Shown here in pieces: positions 31,681 through 40,420 of a stretch of DNA of 42,783 bases. This DNA comes from Candidatus Blautia stercorigallinarum. Lineage in GTDB: Bacteria; Bacillota; Clostridia; Lachnospirales; Lachnospiraceae. The stretch lies in contig DXIQ01000069.1 of the NCBI GenBank assembly GCA_019112785.1, positions 1-42,783 on the forward strand. Reading direction: 5' to 3'. The first letter of the stretch is position 1. Each line of letters starts with the position of its first letter. A program made the position numbers and the translations under genes. The notes below the pieces were generated by a model. That model was given only the letters and a program-made list of their open reading frames with translations. It was not told the DNA's origin and did no database searches.

Positions 31681-33333
31681 ATGAGCTATACTGCTCTTTA
31701 CCGTAAGTTCCGGCCCCAGGACTTTGAAGATGTCAAGGGGCAGGAACACATTGTGACAACATTGAAAAACCAGATAAAGGCTGACCGGATCGGGCATGCC
31801 TATCTTTTCTGCGGGACACGGGGAACCGGAAAGACCACCATCGCAAAGATCCTGGCAAAAGCAGTAAACTGTGAACATCCCGTAGATGGAAGTCCCTGCA
31901 ACGATTGCCCTACCTGCAGGGCGATCAACGCAGGTACTTCCATGAATGTGATAGAGATTGACGCCGCATCTAACAATGGTGTGGATAATATCCGGGAGAT
32001 CCGGGAGGAAGTAGCATACCGCCCCACCCAGGGACGTTATAAGGTATACATCATAGACGAGGTTCATATGTTATCAGCGGGAGCCTTTAATGCCCTGCTG
32101 AAAACACTGGAGGAACCTCCTTCTTATGTAATCTTCATTCTGGCTACCACAGAGGCCCATAAGATCCCCATCACCATTCTTTCCCGCTGTCAGCGATATG
32201 ACTTTAAGCGGATCACCGTGGAGACTATTGCGGACCGTCTTATGGAACTGATGAAAAAGGAAGGAAATGATGTAGAGGGGAAGGCAATCCGCTATATTGC
32301 CAAGGCGGCAGACGGATCTATGCGTGACGCTCTGTCTCTTCTGGATCAGTGTATCGCGTTTTATCTGGGAGAAAAACTGACCTATGAAAAGGTCCTGGAA
32401 AATCTGGGGGCTGTGGATACGGAAGTGTTCAGCAGTCTGTTAAGGGAAATCCTGGCCCAGCATACCTCTCAGGCCATCCGTATTCTGGAGGACCTGATCA
32501 TAAGGGGAAGGGAACTGGGACAGTTTGTAACAGATTTTATCTGGTATCTGAGAAATCTTCTTCTCATCTCTGCTTCTGATAATCCTGAGGAGGCGGTAGA
32601 TGTATCCAGAGAGAACCTGGAGCGGATGAAGGAAGAGGCACAGATGGTAGATACGGAGACCCTTATGCGGTATATCCGTATTTTTTCCCAGCTTTCCAAT
32701 GAAATCCGCTATGCTTCTCAGAAGAGAGTTCTGGTGGAGATCGCCCTGATAAAACTGTGCCAGCCAGTGATGGAGACAAATCTGGATTCTCTATTTGACC
32801 GGGTACGGGTGCTGGAAGAAAAGCTCAGTGATCCGGCATTTTTGTCCAGGTCTCAGGCTACGGAAAGGGCTGGAGCAGAGGCTGCAGCTTCAGGGAGAAT
32901 AGAAGGAAGCAGCTATTCAAAGACCCTTGAGGCAGAAGGTACACCAATGCCAAAGCCGGCAAAGGCGGCGCCGGAAGATCTCCAGTATGTGAAGAAAAAC
33001 TGGAATTCGATCATCCGGGAAACCAAAGGGCTTCTGCAGCAGATGCTTCTGGAATCCATGCCTAAGTATGACGGAAATACGGGAGAGCCGGTTCTGTATG
33101 TGGAATTCCGGAATTTTCTTGCTCAGACGTGTATTGATAATCCGGAAACTGTGGAAATCCTGAAGCAGGCAATACAGAAAAAGATAGGGAAGGAACTGGA
33201 GGTAAGGCTGGTTCTGAAAAAGAATGAGCCAGGATCCGGAGGAGGAAATCTGGCTGAAATTTCTGTGGATGATCTGCTCCAGCAGAATATCCATATGGAT
33301 GTAACTGTGGAAAATATAGAGGATGATGACTAG
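31681..33333 (+). CDS. dnaX: DNA polymerase III subunit gamma/tau, 550 aa
   Basis: The clamp-loader ATPase has Walker A GTRGTGKT (45-52), a zinc module with Cys64, Cys73, Cys76 and Cys79, Walker [11 protein letters not shown] and the arginine finger [10 protein letters not shown]. Domain III is complete; the C-terminal third is variable with a short linker, as in Firmicute tau. AAAAAGGAG precedes the ATG. It begins the conserved dnaX-ybaB-recR cluster; 15 bases separate it from ybaB. I see no slippery A-run that would force a gamma product. Confidence 0.96.
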   Translation: MSYTALYRKFRPQDFEDVKGQEHIVTTLKNQIKADRIGHAYLFCGTRGTGKTTIAKILAKAVNCEHPVDGSPCNDCPTCRAINAGTSMNVIEIDAASNNGVDNIREIREEVAYRPTQGRYKVYIIDEVHMLSAGAFNALLKTLEEPPSYVIFILATTEAHKIPITILSRCQRYDFKRITVETIADRLMELMKKEGNDVEGKAIRYIAKAADGSMRDALSLLDQCIAFYLGEKLTYEKVLENLGAVDTEVFSSLLREILAQHTSQAIRILEDLIIRGRELGQFVTDFIWYLRNLLLISASDNPEEAVDVSRENLERMKEEAQMVDTETLMRYIRIFSQLSNEIRYASQKRVLVEIALIKLCQPVMETNLDSLFDRVRVLEEKLSDPAFLSRSQATERAGAEAAASGRIEGSSYSKTLEAEGTPMPKPAKAAPEDLQYVKKNWNSIIRETKGLLQQMLLESMPKYDGNTGEPVLYVEFRNFLAQTCIDNPETVEILKQAIQKKIGKELEVRLVLKKNEPGSGGGNLAEISVDDLLQQNIHMDVTVENIEDDD

Positions 33334-33347
33334 GAGGAATTATTAGA

Positions 33348-33695
33348 ATGGCAAAAAGAGGAGGATTTCCCGGAGGCATGATGCCGGGAAACATGAATAA
33401 TTTAATGAAGCAGGCCCAGAAGATGCAGCGCCAGATGGAGGAGAATCAGAAGGCTCTTCAGGAAAAAGAGTTTACCGCGGCTGCCGGAGGCGGAGCTGTG
33501 GAGGTTACTATTTCCGGTAAGAAAGAAGTAACCAAGGTGAAACTGGCAGAAGAAGTGGTGGATCCGGATGATATTGAGATGCTGGAAGATCTGATCATGG
33601 CAGCGACCAATGAAGCTCTCCGCAAGGTGGAAGAGGAGTCTGCGGCAGTGATGTCCAAACTTACAGGCGGTCTGGGCGGCGGATTTCCTTTCTAA
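33348..33695 (+). CDS. ybaB: YbaB/EbfC nucleoid-associated protein, 115 aa
   Basis: A small dimeric DNA-binding protein. The N-terminal helix [20 protein letters not shown] and the strand [20 protein letters not shown] match the family, and the Gly-rich start and end ([19 protein letters not shown]) are typical. It lies between dnaX and recR, its usual place, with AGGAGG before ATG. Confidence 0.95.
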   Translation: MAKRGGFPGGMMPGNMNNLMKQAQKMQRQMEENQKALQEKEFTAAAGGGAVEVTISGKKEVTKVKLAEEVVDPDDIEMLEDLIMAATNEALRKVEEESAAVMSKLTGGLGGGFPF

Positions 33696-33711
33696 GTGAG
33701 GAGATAAAAAG

Positions 33712-34311
33712 TTGGAATATTACAGCAGTCATATAAACAAGTTAATAGAAGAATTTTCCAGATTGCCGGGCATTGGAGCAAAATCTGCACAACGCCTGGC
33801 GTTCCACGTTTTAAATATGCCGAAAGATCAGGTGGAGAGTCTGGCCCACGCCATTGTGGATGCCAAGGAAAATGTGCGGTACTGTAAGTGCTGCTATACT
33901 CTTACGGATCAGGAAATCTGCCCTATCTGCAGCAACCCCAAGAGAAACAAAAAAGTGATCATGGTGGTGGAGAATACCAGGGATCTGGCGGCATATGAAA
34001 AAACAGGAAAGTTTGACGGGGTGTACCACGTGCTTCATGGAGCAATTTCCCCTATGCTGGGCATCGGACCAGATGACATCAAGCTGAAAGAACTGATGGA
34101 GCGTATTTCCCAGCAGGATGTGGAAGAGGTGATCATTGCCACCAATTCCAGTCTGGAGGGAGAGACCACGGCCATGTATATCAGCAAACTGTTAAAGCCT
34201 GCAGGGATCAAGGTCACCAGGATCGCCAGCGGCGTGCCTGTAGGAGGAGATCTGGAATATATTGATGAGGTGACCCTTCTTCGGGCTTTAGAGGGAAGAG
34301 TGGAATTGTAG
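33712..34311 (+). CDS. recR: Recombination mediator RecR, 199 aa
   Basis: RecR works with RecO/RecF to load RecA at gaps. The helix-hairpin-helix is [15 protein letters not shown], the zinc finger is [16 protein letters not shown], and the Toprim domain follows ([18 protein letters not shown]). The start is TTG, with GTGAGGAGA 8 bases upstream, and the residues from [12 protein letters not shown] match the family start. Confidence 0.96.
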   Translation: MEYYSSHINKLIEEFSRLPGIGAKSAQRLAFHVLNMPKDQVESLAHAIVDAKENVRYCKCCYTLTDQEICPICSNPKRNKKVIMVVENTRDLAAYEKTGKFDGVYHVLHGAISPMLGIGPDDIKLKELMERISQQDVEEVIIATNSSLEGETTAMYISKLLKPAGIKVTRIASGVPVGGDLEYIDEVTLLRALEGRVEL

Positions 34312-34330
34312 GAACAGCGGGGAAGATAGA

Positions 34331-35419
34331 ATGAGGAAAAAAGTTACTTCCACAGACATCGCAAAGGCAGCGGGAGTTTCCCAGGCTACCGTGTCTATGG
34401 TACTGAACAAAAAATATAATGTTTCTTTTTCCAGAGAGACTGTGGAAAAAGTAGAGGAGGCTGCCAGGGAACTGGGTTATGTGCTGCCAAAAAGACGCAG
34501 TACCAAAAACAGTAAAAACAGCCGCCTGATCGTTGTGTTCTGTCCTACCCTGACAAACCCCTATTATGTTATGCTGCTTCAGGGAATCGAGACAGTGGCT
34601 AAGGAGAAGGGATACGGGGTATTTACCTGCAATACCCAGAGAGAATTAAGGATAGAAGAGCAGTATCTGCGCATGATGCCCGGCGTGGCGCCTGCGGGGA
34701 TCATCTATACCTGTAATCCCAGTTCTGCCTTTATGGATCAGGTGGAGGAACTGGCCCAGAGGATCCCTCTGGTGATCATCAGCAACCGGGAACGTGTGAA
34801 AGTAGACGCCATTAATCAGGACAATACCAAGGTTGGAAGCCTGATGGCCCGGCACCTGCTGGATCTGGGGCATAGGAAGGTGGCTTTTATCGCGCCGCCT
34901 CTTACCAAAAGGCAGCAGCAGCGTTCCAGACGGGTAGAAGGTTTTGTAAAAGAATATGAGAAGGAAGGCCTTACAGATTCTGTGATCATTAAGGCGGCGG
35001 ACGATATATGGGATGAAGTCCTGCCAAGCGTAGATTCAGAATACCGGATGGGCTATAACCTTACCAAAGAACTTCTCTCAGAGCACCGGGACGTGACTGC
35101 CATTGCAGGGCTGAATGATATGATCGCATTTGGAATTATCGATGCCCTCCAGGAGGAAAAGCTGAAAGTTCCCGGAGATGTATCTGTGATCGGATGTGAC
35201 AATATTATTTTTTCCAGAATGTCTCATATGTCTCTGACAACTATTGAACACTTTGTACCTTTAAAGGGAAGAGACGCCTGCGATATCATCATGCGGAAGA
35301 TCGAATCTGCCCGCAGCACCTACTCTGAGTCCAGGCCTACCAGCATTTATCATATCGAGTATGAACCTAAGCTGATCGTGCGAAAAACAACGGGATATGC
35401 CCGGCAGAAAAATAAATAA
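34331..35419 (+). CDS. LacI-family transcriptional regulator, 362 aa
   Basis: The N-terminal DNA-binding domain is typical (VTSTDIAKAAGVSQATVSMV, then the hinge helix region). The C-terminal part is a periplasmic-binding-protein-like sensor (VFCPTLTNPYYVMLLQGIET, AIAGLNDMIAFGIIDAL). The N-terminal KKRRSTKNSKNS-type linker is longer than usual. It follows recR by 19 bases with no terminator and precedes the transaldolase-transketolase genes, so it may regulate pentose metabolism; the sugar ligand is unknown. Confidence 0.93.
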   Translation: MRKKVTSTDIAKAAGVSQATVSMVLNKKYNVSFSRETVEKVEEAARELGYVLPKRRSTKNSKNSRLIVVFCPTLTNPYYVMLLQGIETVAKEKGYGVFTCNTQRELRIEEQYLRMMPGVAPAGIIYTCNPSSAFMDQVEELAQRIPLVIISNRERVKVDAINQDNTKVGSLMARHLLDLGHRKVAFIAPPLTKRQQQRSRRVEGFVKEYEKEGLTDSVIIKAADDIWDEVLPSVDSEYRMGYNLTKELLSEHRDVTAIAGLNDMIAFGIIDALQEEKLKVPGDVSVIGCDNIIFSRMSHMSLTTIEHFVPLKGRDACDIIMRKIESARSTYSESRPTSIYHIEYEPKLIVRKTTGYARQKNK

Positions 35420-35473
35420 ATTAAATAAAACAGAGAAAATTATTAATAATAAATATTGTGAGAGATGGGGGAA

Positions 35474-35500
35474 AACCCTTGATATCACAGGGATTTTTTT
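35474..35500 (+). terminator. Weak intrinsic terminator after the LacI gene
   Basis: CCCT (35476-35479) pairs with AGGG (35489-35492), with A/T pairs outside and a run of seven T. The stem is short. Confidence 0.45.
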
Positions 35501-35572
35501 GCTGAGTCAGAAAAAGTATTAATAAAATAGAAAAATATTAATAATTTTACATATTTATAACAGAAGGACCTC

Positions 35573-35601
35573 TTGCAGAGAATTAGTTTAAGTCGTAAAC
35601 T
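35573..35601 (+). promoter_or_regulatory. Possible promoter and operator of the transaldolase operon
   Basis: TTGCAG (35573-35578), 17-bp spacer, TAAACT (35596-35601). The inverted repeat AGTTTA-N5-TAAACT (35585-35601) covers the -10 box and could be the site of the LacI-type regulator encoded just upstream. A weaker related sequence lies at 35623-35638. TATTAATAA also occurs at 35441, 35517 and 35536, but this stretch is AT-rich. Confidence 0.4.
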
Positions 35602-35652
35602 ATATTCAAGAACAAATTAAGCGTTAAAAAGCGTAAACGGAGGTAAAAGATT

Positions 35653-36306
35653 ATGAAGTTTTTTATTGACACAGCAAAGGTTGAGGATATCAGAAAAGCA
35701 AATGACATGGGTATTATCTGCGGTGTTACCACAAATCCGTCCCTGATCGCAAAAGAAGGCCGTGATTTCAACGAAGTTATCAAAGAGATCACTTCTATTG
35801 TTGACGGACCTATCAGCGGTGAGGTAAAGGCAACTACTACAGATGCGGAAGGCATGATCAAAGAGGGTCGTGAGATCGCAGCCATCCATCCCAACATGGT
35901 AGTAAAGATCCCTATGACGGCAGAAGGCTTAAAAGCTGTGAAAGTACTGGCTTCAGAAGGGATCAAGACGAATGTGACACTGATCTTTACTGCAAATCAG
36001 GCATTGCTGGCAGCAAGAGCAGGAGCAACTTATGTATCTCCATTCCTGGGAAGACTGGACGATATTTCTACAGACGGCGTAGAGCTTATTGAGACCATTG
36101 CAGACATTTTCGCAGTTGCAGATATTCCTACACAGATCATCGCTGCAAGCGTTCGTCATCCAATGCATATTACTCAGTGTGCTCTGGCTGGCGCTGATAT
36201 CGCTACTGTTCCTTACAAGGTACTTGAGCAGATGATCAACCATCCGCTGACTGACGCAGGTATTGAGAAATTCAAAAAGGATTATATTGCTGTATTTGGG
36301 GAATAA
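35653..36306 (+). CDS. Transaldolase of the short (TalC/FSA) type, 217 aa
   Basis: The enzyme moves a three-carbon unit between sugar phosphates (or acts as a fructose-6-phosphate aldolase). The catalytic Schiff-base Lys is in [34 protein letters not shown] and [10 protein letters not shown] are the family hallmarks. GGAGG precedes ATG. It heads an operon with both halves of transketolase, so transaldolase activity in the pentose phosphate pathway is the more likely role. Confidence 0.93.
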   Translation: MKFFIDTAKVEDIRKANDMGIICGVTTNPSLIAKEGRDFNEVIKEITSIVDGPISGEVKATTTDAEGMIKEGREIAAIHPNMVVKIPMTAEGLKAVKVLASEGIKTNVTLIFTANQALLAARAGATYVSPFLGRLDDISTDGVELIETIADIFAVADIPTQIIAASVRHPMHITQCALAGADIATVPYKVLEQMINHPLTDAGIEKFKKDYIAVFGE

Positions 36307-36328
36307 TCATATTTCAGGAGGAAAATAA

Positions 36329-37168
36329 ATGAACAAGTTAGAACTTCAGAAGACGGCTAACGAGATCCGCAAGGGCATCGTAACAGCCGTACATTCTGCA
36401 AAAGCGGGACATCCCGGCGGATCCTTATCCGCAGCAGACTTATTTACTTACTTATATTTTGAAGAGATGAATATCGATCCCAAGGATCCGAAGAAACCGG
36501 ACAGAGACCGTTTCGTTCTTTCTAAGGGACATACAGCTCCCGGTTTATATTCCACTCTGGCTCACAGAGGCTATTTTCCGGTAGAGGATCTGAAGACTCT
36601 CCGCCATCTGGGATCTTATCTTCAGGGACATCCGGATATGAAACATATTCCCGGCGTAGATATGTCCAGCGGTTCTCTGGGACAGGGGATTTCCGCAGCA
36701 GTGGGCATGGCTTTAGGCGCAAAAATGGACGGCGCTTCCTACAGGGTATATACGCTTTTAGGAGATGGAGAGATCGAGGAAGGACAGGTCTGGGAGGCTG
36801 CTATGTTTGCCGGACACAGAAAGCTGGACAACCTGGTTGTGATCGTAGATAATAACGGGCTCCAGATTGACGGAAAGATCGAGGATGTATGTTCTCCATA
36901 TCCCATTGACAAGAAATTTGAAGCCTTTAATTTCCATGTGATCAATGTGGCAGACGGAAATGATTTTGATCAGCTGAAAGCAGCTTTTGATGAGGCAAAG
37001 ACAGTAAAAGGAATGCCTACAGCCATCATTATGAAGACTGTAAAAGGAAAAGGCGTTTCTTATATGGAGAATTCTGTGGATTGGCACGGAAAAGCTCCAA
37101 ATGATGAACAGTATGAAATCGCAATGGCAGATTTGGAAAAGGCAGGTGAAGCATTATGTCAGAAGTAA
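36329..37168 (+). CDS. Transketolase, N-terminal subunit, 279 aa
   Basis: This half binds thiamine diphosphate: HSAKAGHPGGSLSAADL, the SKGHTAPGLYSTLA active-site region and the cofactor motif LGDGEIEEGQVWEAA, ending in VDNNGLQID. Transketolase is split in two chains, as in many Clostridia and archaea. Its last 13 bases overlap the C-terminal subunit gene. Confidence 0.96.
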   Translation: MNKLELQKTANEIRKGIVTAVHSAKAGHPGGSLSAADLFTYLYFEEMNIDPKDPKKPDRDRFVLSKGHTAPGLYSTLAHRGYFPVEDLKTLRHLGSYLQGHPDMKHIPGVDMSSGSLGQGISAAVGMALGAKMDGASYRVYTLLGDGEIEEGQVWEAAMFAGHRKLDNLVVIVDNNGLQIDGKIEDVCSPYPIDKKFEAFNFHVINVADGNDFDQLKAAFDEAKTVKGMPTAIIMKTVKGKGVSYMENSVDWHGKAPNDEQYEIAMADLEKAGEALCQK

Positions 37169-38094
37169 AGAAGATCGCTACAAGAGAGAGCTATGGAAAC
37201 GCCCTGGTAGAGCTGGGCAAAAAATATGAAAATCTGGTAGTTCTGGACGCAGACCTGGCAGGTGCTACCAAAACCGGTACCTTTAAGAAAGCTTTTCCGG
37301 AACGTCATATCGACTGCGGTATCGCAGAATCTAATATGATGGGGATCGCAGCAGGACTTTCCACAGTAGGTAAAGTTCCTTTTGCAAGTACTTTTGCTAT
37401 GTTTGCAGCAGGACGTGCTTATGAGCAGGTCCGCAACTCCATTGGATATCCCCACTTAAATGTGAAGATCGGAGCCACTCATGCGGGAATCTCCGTAGGT
37501 GAGGATGGAGCAACCCATCAGTGTAACGAAGATATTGCTTTGATGCGTACTATCCCAGGTATGGTGATCCTGAATCCCTCCGATGATATTGAAGCAAAGG
37601 CAGCAGTGGAAGCAGCTTATAATTATCAGGGACCGGTATATCTGCGTTTTGGAAGACTTGCAGTGCCGGTGATCAACGACAGACCGGATTACAAATTTGA
37701 GATCGGTAAAGGAATCGTCCTGAGAGAAGGCAAAGATGTTACTATCTTTGCTACAGGATTATGTGTAAATGAAGCTCTGGGCGCAGCAGAAAAACTGGCT
37801 GCTGAGGGCGTTGAAGCCAAGGTGATCAACATTCATACCATCAAACCTCTGGATGAGGAACTGGTAATCAAAGCTGCCAAGGAGACAGGAAAAGTTGTTA
37901 CTGTAGAGGAACATTCTGTTATCGGCGGCCTGGGCGGCGCAGTAGCAGAGGTTCTCTCTGAGAAAGCGCCTACCAAGATGCTCCGCATTGGTATCAACGA
38001 TGTATTCGGCGAGTCAGGTCCTGCCGTGCAGCTTCTGGCTAAATACGGAATTGACGCAGAAGGCATTTACGAAAAAGTAAAAGCTTTCGTATAA
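37156..38094 (+). CDS. Transketolase, C-terminal subunit, 312 aa
   Basis: This half supplies the pyrimidine-binding and C-terminal domains: VVLDADLAGATKTGTF, the Glu of CGIAESNMMGIAAGLS that activates thiamine diphosphate, and VTVEEHSVIGGLGGAVAEVL. Start and stop overlap with the N-terminal subunit ensure equal synthesis. A terminator follows at once. Confidence 0.96.
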   Translation: MSEVKKIATRESYGNALVELGKKYENLVVLDADLAGATKTGTFKKAFPERHIDCGIAESNMMGIAAGLSTVGKVPFASTFAMFAAGRAYEQVRNSIGYPHLNVKIGATHAGISVGEDGATHQCNEDIALMRTIPGMVILNPSDDIEAKAAVEAAYNYQGPVYLRFGRLAVPVINDRPDYKFEIGKGIVLREGKDVTIFATGLCVNEALGAAEKLAAEGVEAKVINIHTIKPLDEELVIKAAKETGKVVTVEEHSVIGGLGGAVAEVLSEKAPTKMLRIGINDVFGESGPAVQLLAKYGIDAEGIYEKVKAFV

Positions 38095-38111
38095 ATCCAA
38101 TAAAAGATTAT

Positions 38112-38144
38112 AAAATAAGCTGTCCATTGCGGGCAGCTTATTTT
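38112..38144 (+). terminator. Terminator after the transketolase genes
   Basis: An 11-bp perfect stem AAAATAAGCTG (38112-38122) with CAGCTTATTTT (38134-38144), A/T-rich at its base and usable in both directions. Confidence 0.8.
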
Positions 38145-38244
38145 GCGCGATACGCCCGGCAAGCGGCTGCCATGCTTGTATGAGCAGACATTTGCCGGGT
38201 AACGGACAGCGAACGGCTTTGTCGTGAGCTGCCCGCAGTATCGC
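38145..38244 (+). repeat. Intergenic hairpin repeat, copy 4 (divergent)
   Basis: CCCGGCAAGCGGC (38155-38167) and CATTTGCCGGG (38189-38199) match the core of copies 1-3 but with GGCAA/TTGCC in place of GCCAA/TTGGC, a paired change that keeps the stem. GCGATAC (38147-38153) and GTATCGC (38238-38244) form an outer stem. Another hairpin, GGATAGGGA with TCCCTATCC (38248-38273), follows before the YyaC stop codon. Confidence 0.65.
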
Positions 38245-38275
38245 AGCGGATAGGGAAGGAATCGTCCCTATCCAA

Positions 38276-38863
38276 TCAAAATTTTTGGCTTACAGTAGAA
38301 ATGGCAGGCCTTTTTAATAAAAGACCATAGGCGATCAGCACACCGGAAACAATAGAATCTGCCATGGAAACGATAGTAGAAAGTTTTGTCATCTGCAGGC
38401 TCAGGTGATCAAAGGTCCCGGTAGTATTTACAATCCCTGTAATAGAAATATCACCTATGGGAGGAAGCTTTTTTCTTACCCCAAGTCCAGGTTCCAGGGC
38501 GCCTTTGGAAATGGTGAGATAGCCAAGATGTTTTCTTATCCCCAGAGAAGCATCAATGGCAATGATAAAGCTGTCCGGGTGATGCTGATGGATCTTTTCT
38601 ATGGTTTCCTGAAGATTCAGAGCATGGACCGGCTGAGAAAGAGTGCCATATATAAAGACAGAAGGAAGGGACTGACGGGACAGTCTGTGTCCCACCAAGG
38701 GCCCCAGACTGTCACCGGTGATCTTATCGCTTCCTATGCAGACAAATACCAGACTTTGGGAGGGCTTATGATACGAAGAAAGAAAGTCATATAGCAAAGT
38801 ACCCAGTTTCAGTGCAGCCTCTTCATGATTGATATAATAAGTAGATCCTTTTAAAATGGACAT
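38276..38863 (-). CDS. yyaC: Spore protease YyaC-like, 195 aa
   Basis: YyaC is related to the germination protease that degrades small acid-soluble spore proteins. The conserved VCIGSDKITGDSLGPLVG and IDASLGIRKHLGYLTI match this family (DUF1256), as do GALEPGLGVRKKLPPIGDIS and STIVSMADSIVSG. It stands alone, with AAAGGATAG before ATG. It is the clearest sign in this window that the organism makes spores. Confidence 0.9.
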   Translation of the reverse strand: MSILKGSTYYINHEEAALKLGTLLYDFLSSYHKPSQSLVFVCIGSDKITGDSLGPLVGHRLSRQSLPSVFIYGTLSQPVHALNLQETIEKIHQHHPDSFIIAIDASLGIRKHLGYLTISKGALEPGLGVRKKLPPIGDISITGIVNTTGTFDHLSLQMTKLSTIVSMADSIVSGVLIAYGLLLKRPAISTVSQKF

Positions 38864-39038
38864 AGTGTTCTATCCTTTCGCTTAGTCAGCGCTGTCAAAT
38901 TTCCTTCTTATTCTGTCCGTTTTTTCTTCCCTTATCCCCGTATATTTTGTCGTTAAAAAAAACAGATCCCCCAGCAAATACGCTAAATTTCGCAGGAAGT
39001 ATGTGCTATCCTTTTTTTCAAAAAGGGGTGAATGTTAT

Positions 39039-40274
39039 ATGATAGAGATTGTCTATGAAAAGGAAAAACAAAAGTCTGAGGGGAATGAAAGTTTTTTCCG
39101 TATTCCCAATAACATACGCCAGATAGGAGAAGTGGGAGGAACACAGAAAATCTATATAGAAGATTATGCGTATACCTATCTTTGTAGAATCTCTTCCGAA
39201 AATTTAACCAGGGGGATGGGAGCTATACTTCTGGGACAGGCCAACTGGAAAGACGGAGTTTCTTATCTGTTTATTAAAAGCGCTGTAGCCCTGCCGGATA
39301 TGGAAGTCAGCGAGGAACATCTGGAATTTACTCAGGAAATCTGGAATCATGTATATGAGAAAAATAAAGAATATTTTCCGGATCAGGAGGTGGTAGGCTG
39401 GTTTCTTTCCATACCGGGGTGTTCTATGGAACTGCATCAGGTGATATGCCAGACCCATCTGGATCATTTCGGAGGCAGTGATAAGATTTTGTTTGTAATG
39501 GAACCCCTGGAAAAAGAGGAGGCTTTTTACCGTTATGAGGATGGACGTATGTCCAGGCAGACAGGTTTCTACGTGTATTATGAGAAGAATGAACCTATGC
39601 ATAATTTTCTCATAGCTCAGAACCAGAAGCTGGAAAAAAAATCGGAAGAAGTAGATGATTCTGCTGTCCGCAATTTCCGGAAAAAGGTAGAAAAGAATGC
39701 GGGGCAGGAGCAGAAAAAGACAGGTTTTCCGGTGATGAAGGCTGCGGGTATCTGTGCAGCGGTAGCTGTATTGGCGGTAGGGGTCCTTTATCTAAATGAT
39801 TACCAGAAACTGCAGAGTGCCAGAGAGGTTATCGCAGACATTGATCAGGAGAGACAGGCTGCCGGGGCGCAAGAGACTACACCGGTGAACGGAGAAGTGG
39901 ACCAGGAAGGCGCCGACAAACAGCAGACGGAAGGAAAAACAGATTCTCCATCGGAGGAAAAAGCACAGGAAACACAGGAGACAGATACAGACCAGGAAGA
40001 ACAGAACCAGACAGGAGAGAAAAGTGAAGACACCTCAGCTTCCGGAAATACAGACCAGGAACAGAGCGGACAGAATGAGGAAGAACAGGAAGAAGAAAGT
40101 TCCCAGGTATCTGGCGAAATCCATCCTACCTATACGATCCAGCGGGGAGATACCATAACGAAAATCAGTATAAAGACCTACGGAAGCACAGAAAAAGTGC
40201 GGGAAATCTGTGAATTGAATAATCTGTCAGTGAATGATCTGATATATCCGGGACAAAAAATTTTACTCCCGTAA
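39039..40274 (+). CDS. Membrane protein joining a degenerate MPN/JAMM-like domain to a LysM domain, 411 aa
   Basis: Residues about 25-200 resemble a JAB/MPN domain: RGMGAILLGQANW, then VVGWFLSIPGCS (118-129) where active JAMM enzymes have VGWYHSHPG; the metal-binding His pair is lost. GGSDKILFVMEPL matches the strand after the catalytic Ser/Asp of the family. A single membrane helix lies at about 232-252. Residues 255-360 are a Gln/Glu-rich linker, and the C terminus is one LysM domain (YTIQRGDTITKISIKTYG...), which binds peptidoglycan. So a cytoplasmic pseudo-enzyme appears tied to the wall. ATG 39039 is chosen from GGGGTGA upstream; 39003 is an earlier in-frame ATG with no site. The MPN reading is by eye and needs a structure check. 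Confidence 0.8.
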   Translation: MIEIVYEKEKQKSEGNESFFRIPNNIRQIGEVGGTQKIYIEDYAYTYLCRISSENLTRGMGAILLGQANWKDGVSYLFIKSAVALPDMEVSEEHLEFTQEIWNHVYEKNKEYFPDQEVVGWFLSIPGCSMELHQVICQTHLDHFGGSDKILFVMEPLEKEEAFYRYEDGRMSRQTGFYVYYEKNEPMHNFLIAQNQKLEKKSEEVDDSAVRNFRKKVEKNAGQEQKKTGFPVMKAAGICAAVAVLAVGVLYLNDYQKLQSAREVIADIDQERQAAGAQETTPVNGEVDQEGADKQQTEGKTDSPSEEKAQETQETDTDQEEQNQTGEKSEDTSASGNTDQEQSGQNEEEQEEESSQVSGEIHPTYTIQRGDTITKISIKTYGSTEKVREICELNNLSVNDLIYPGQKILLP

Positions 40275-40282
40275 ACTTTTGT

Positions 40283-40352
40283 GTTATACTAGCCGCAAGG
40301 TAGTTAGTATGGCCGGCGGCCGCCAAATGAGCGCAGAACCTCGCTTGGCTCC
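40283..40352 (-). repeat. Intergenic hairpin repeat, copy 3 (inverted)
   Basis: Read on the minus strand it gives GGAGCCAAGCGAGG...CATTTGGCGGCCGCC and then ATACTAACTAC-CTT-GCGGCTAGTAT, the same two modules as copy 2. It lies between two genes of the same direction, 9 bases after the LysM protein stop, and could end or attenuate transcription. Confidence 0.8.
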
Positions 40353-40420
40353 TGGTTGTTTAGGGATGCTAATCCTGCATTGATACATCAGACACAGATA
40401 CACATTAGGAAAAGAACTAT

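Noticed and set aside
35441..35544. Three TATTAATAA copies as an operator
   Set aside because: The region is very AT-rich and the word is low in complexity, so three copies by chance are likely.
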